Shown one piece after another: positions 12,428-13,243 of a stretch of 13,243 nt of DNA; position 1 is the stretch's first letter, and the number at the start of each line of letters is the position of its first letter. Source of the DNA: an uncultured bacterium. GTDB taxonomy: Bacteria; Bacillota; Clostridia; Oscillospirales; Oscillospiraceae. A model generated the notes under the pieces. That model made no database searches. It was given only the letters and a program-made list of their open reading frames with translations, and was not told the DNA's origin. The stretch is from contig CASECK010000002.1 in assembly GCA_949286295.1 (NCBI GenBank), positions 1 to 13,243 on the forward strand. Direction: 5' to 3'. The position numbers and the translations under genes are program-made.

Positions 12428-13243
12428 TCACCGCAGCTGCGCCACCGTCACGCCGTCCTCCCCTTCACCGTAGCGGCCGGGGCGGAAGGATTTGACATAG
12501 CGGCTGCGCTTGAGGTAGGCGCGCACGGCGGCGCGCACCGCCCCGGTGCCCTTGCCGTGGATGATGGTCACCGTCTCCAGCTTGCCCATCATGGCGGTAT
12601 CTAAAAAGCGCTCCAGCACGGCCACAGCCTCGTCGGTCATCATGCCCCGCAGGTCCACTTGGCTGGGGACGGCGGCGGTGCGCAGGGTGTGCTCCGCCCG
12701 GGCCACAATTCGCCGGGCCTCCTTTTGGCTCTGGGTCTCCCCCTCCACCACCCGGACCTCGTCCTGCTTGGCGGTGATTTTCAAAATGCCCGCCTGGAGG
12801 CTGAGGGTCCCATCCCTGCTCACCGACAGGACGGTGGCCTTTGTGCCCATCTTCACCAGCTCCACGGTGTCCCCGGCCGCCGCCGGCCGGGTGGGGGGCG
12901 GCAGCTCCGCCTCCCGGCTGGGGCCGCCGATGTTCTCCTCCGCCTCGTTGAGCAGGTGCCGGGCCTGGGCCCGGCCGTCGTTCACCTGCTGCCAGTCCAG
13001 GTCCCTCCGCTTCTGGAGCTCCTTCAGCTGGGAGAGGGCCAGGTCGCTGGCCGCCCGGGCCTCGTCGATGATGGCCCGGGCCTCGGCCCGGGCTTTTTCC
13101 CCCACCTTGGTCCGCTCCTCCTCCAGCCGCAGCCGGTATTCCCGGGCCTTGGCGGCGGACTGCTCCATCTCCAGCTTCAGGCGGCGGGCCTCCGCCCGCT
13201 CCCGCTCCATCTCCTGGCGCTGCTGGTCCAGCTTGGTAAGCAC
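12428..13243 (-). CDS. mutS2: endonuclease MutS2, C-terminal part
   Basis: Only the last 271 codons are in the window; the gene continues past the right edge, and the first codon here is internal. Residues about 1-95 of this piece are a charged coiled coil (QQRQEMERERAEARRLKLEM and onwards). A KOW-like segment follows (GDTVELVKMGTKATVLSVS). The final 80 residues are an Smr domain with VDLRGM, HGKGTGAVRAAVRAYL and a GEGEDGVTVAQL end. This arrangement matches the C-terminus of MutS2, a MutS homologue without the mismatch-recognition domain. It suppresses recombination in some bacteria, and in Bacillus it splits collided ribosomes (also named RqcU). The ATPase core is outside the window. No terminator with a minus-strand T-run follows the stop. 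Confidence 0.95.
   Translation of the reverse strand: MLTKLDQQRQEMERERAEARRLKLEMEQSAAKAREYRLRLEEERTKVGEKARAEARAIIDEARAASDLALSQLKELQKRRDLDWQQVNDGRAQARHLLNEAEENIGGPSREAELPPPTRPAAAGDTVELVKMGTKATVLSVSRDGTLSLQAGILKITAKQDEVRVVEGETQSQKEARRIVARAEHTLRTAAVPSQVDLRGMMTDEAVAVLERFLDTAMMGKLETVTIIHGKGTGAVRAAVRAYLKRSRYVKSFRPGRYGEGEDGVTVAQLR

Overview
The window is 13.2 kb of GC-rich DNA (about two thirds G+C by eye) carrying ordinary chromosomal genes of a Gram-positive, probably anaerobic Firmicute. The pairing of xpaC with telA, a serine-phosphorylatable HPr, MutS2 next to UvrC, a DUF3842 protein and an S-layer homology (SLH) protein at high GC all suggest the class Clostridia. My best guess is an Oscillospiraceae relative of Flavonifractor, Lawsonibacter or Pseudoflavonifractor. 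That placement is inference from gene content and composition, not a database result.

Layout: 1-240 is a lower-GC tract (about 48%) with no recognisable gene, beside a minus-strand tRNA-Leu(UAG) that has its own promoter and a long terminator. Next come two minus-strand genes, a DUF3842 protein and a patatin-like phospholipase. The phospholipase faces a plus-strand operon, xpaC-telA-TPM protein, across a divergent promoter region with two near-consensus sigma-A promoters. A strong terminator ends the operon at about 5064. Three further plus-strand genes follow: a single-stranded DNA-binding protein with two OB folds, the cysteine synthase cysK (with a promoter inside the end of the ssb-like gene), and a secreted SLH protein with a cadherin-like domain. 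A bidirectional terminator at 8277-8309 separates these from a minus-strand block read from the right edge: mutS2 (cut by the window), ptsH/HPr, uvrC, rsmD, coaD and a coiled-coil protein.

How the genes relate: xpaC, telA and the TPM gene are closely spaced, each with a strong Shine-Dalgarno, and probably make a membrane-associated envelope-stress module. rsmD and coaD overlap by 4 bp, and the coiled-coil gene starts 3 bp after coaD, so these three are translationally coupled. uvrC lies just behind the HPr terminator without an obvious promoter. MutS2 acts in ribosome quality control or recombination, UvrC in excision repair, RsmD in 16S rRNA methylation and CoaD in coenzyme A synthesis; they share an expression block rather than a pathway.

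I found no CRISPR array, insertion sequence, phage gene, toxin-antitoxin pair or clearly new defence system. The points most worth a second look are the Gly/Arg/Phe-rich cytoplasmic tail on the TPM protein beside XpaC-TelA, the two-OB-fold SSB, the inverted repeats around the start regions of three consecutive genes, and the repeats at the HPr promoter.
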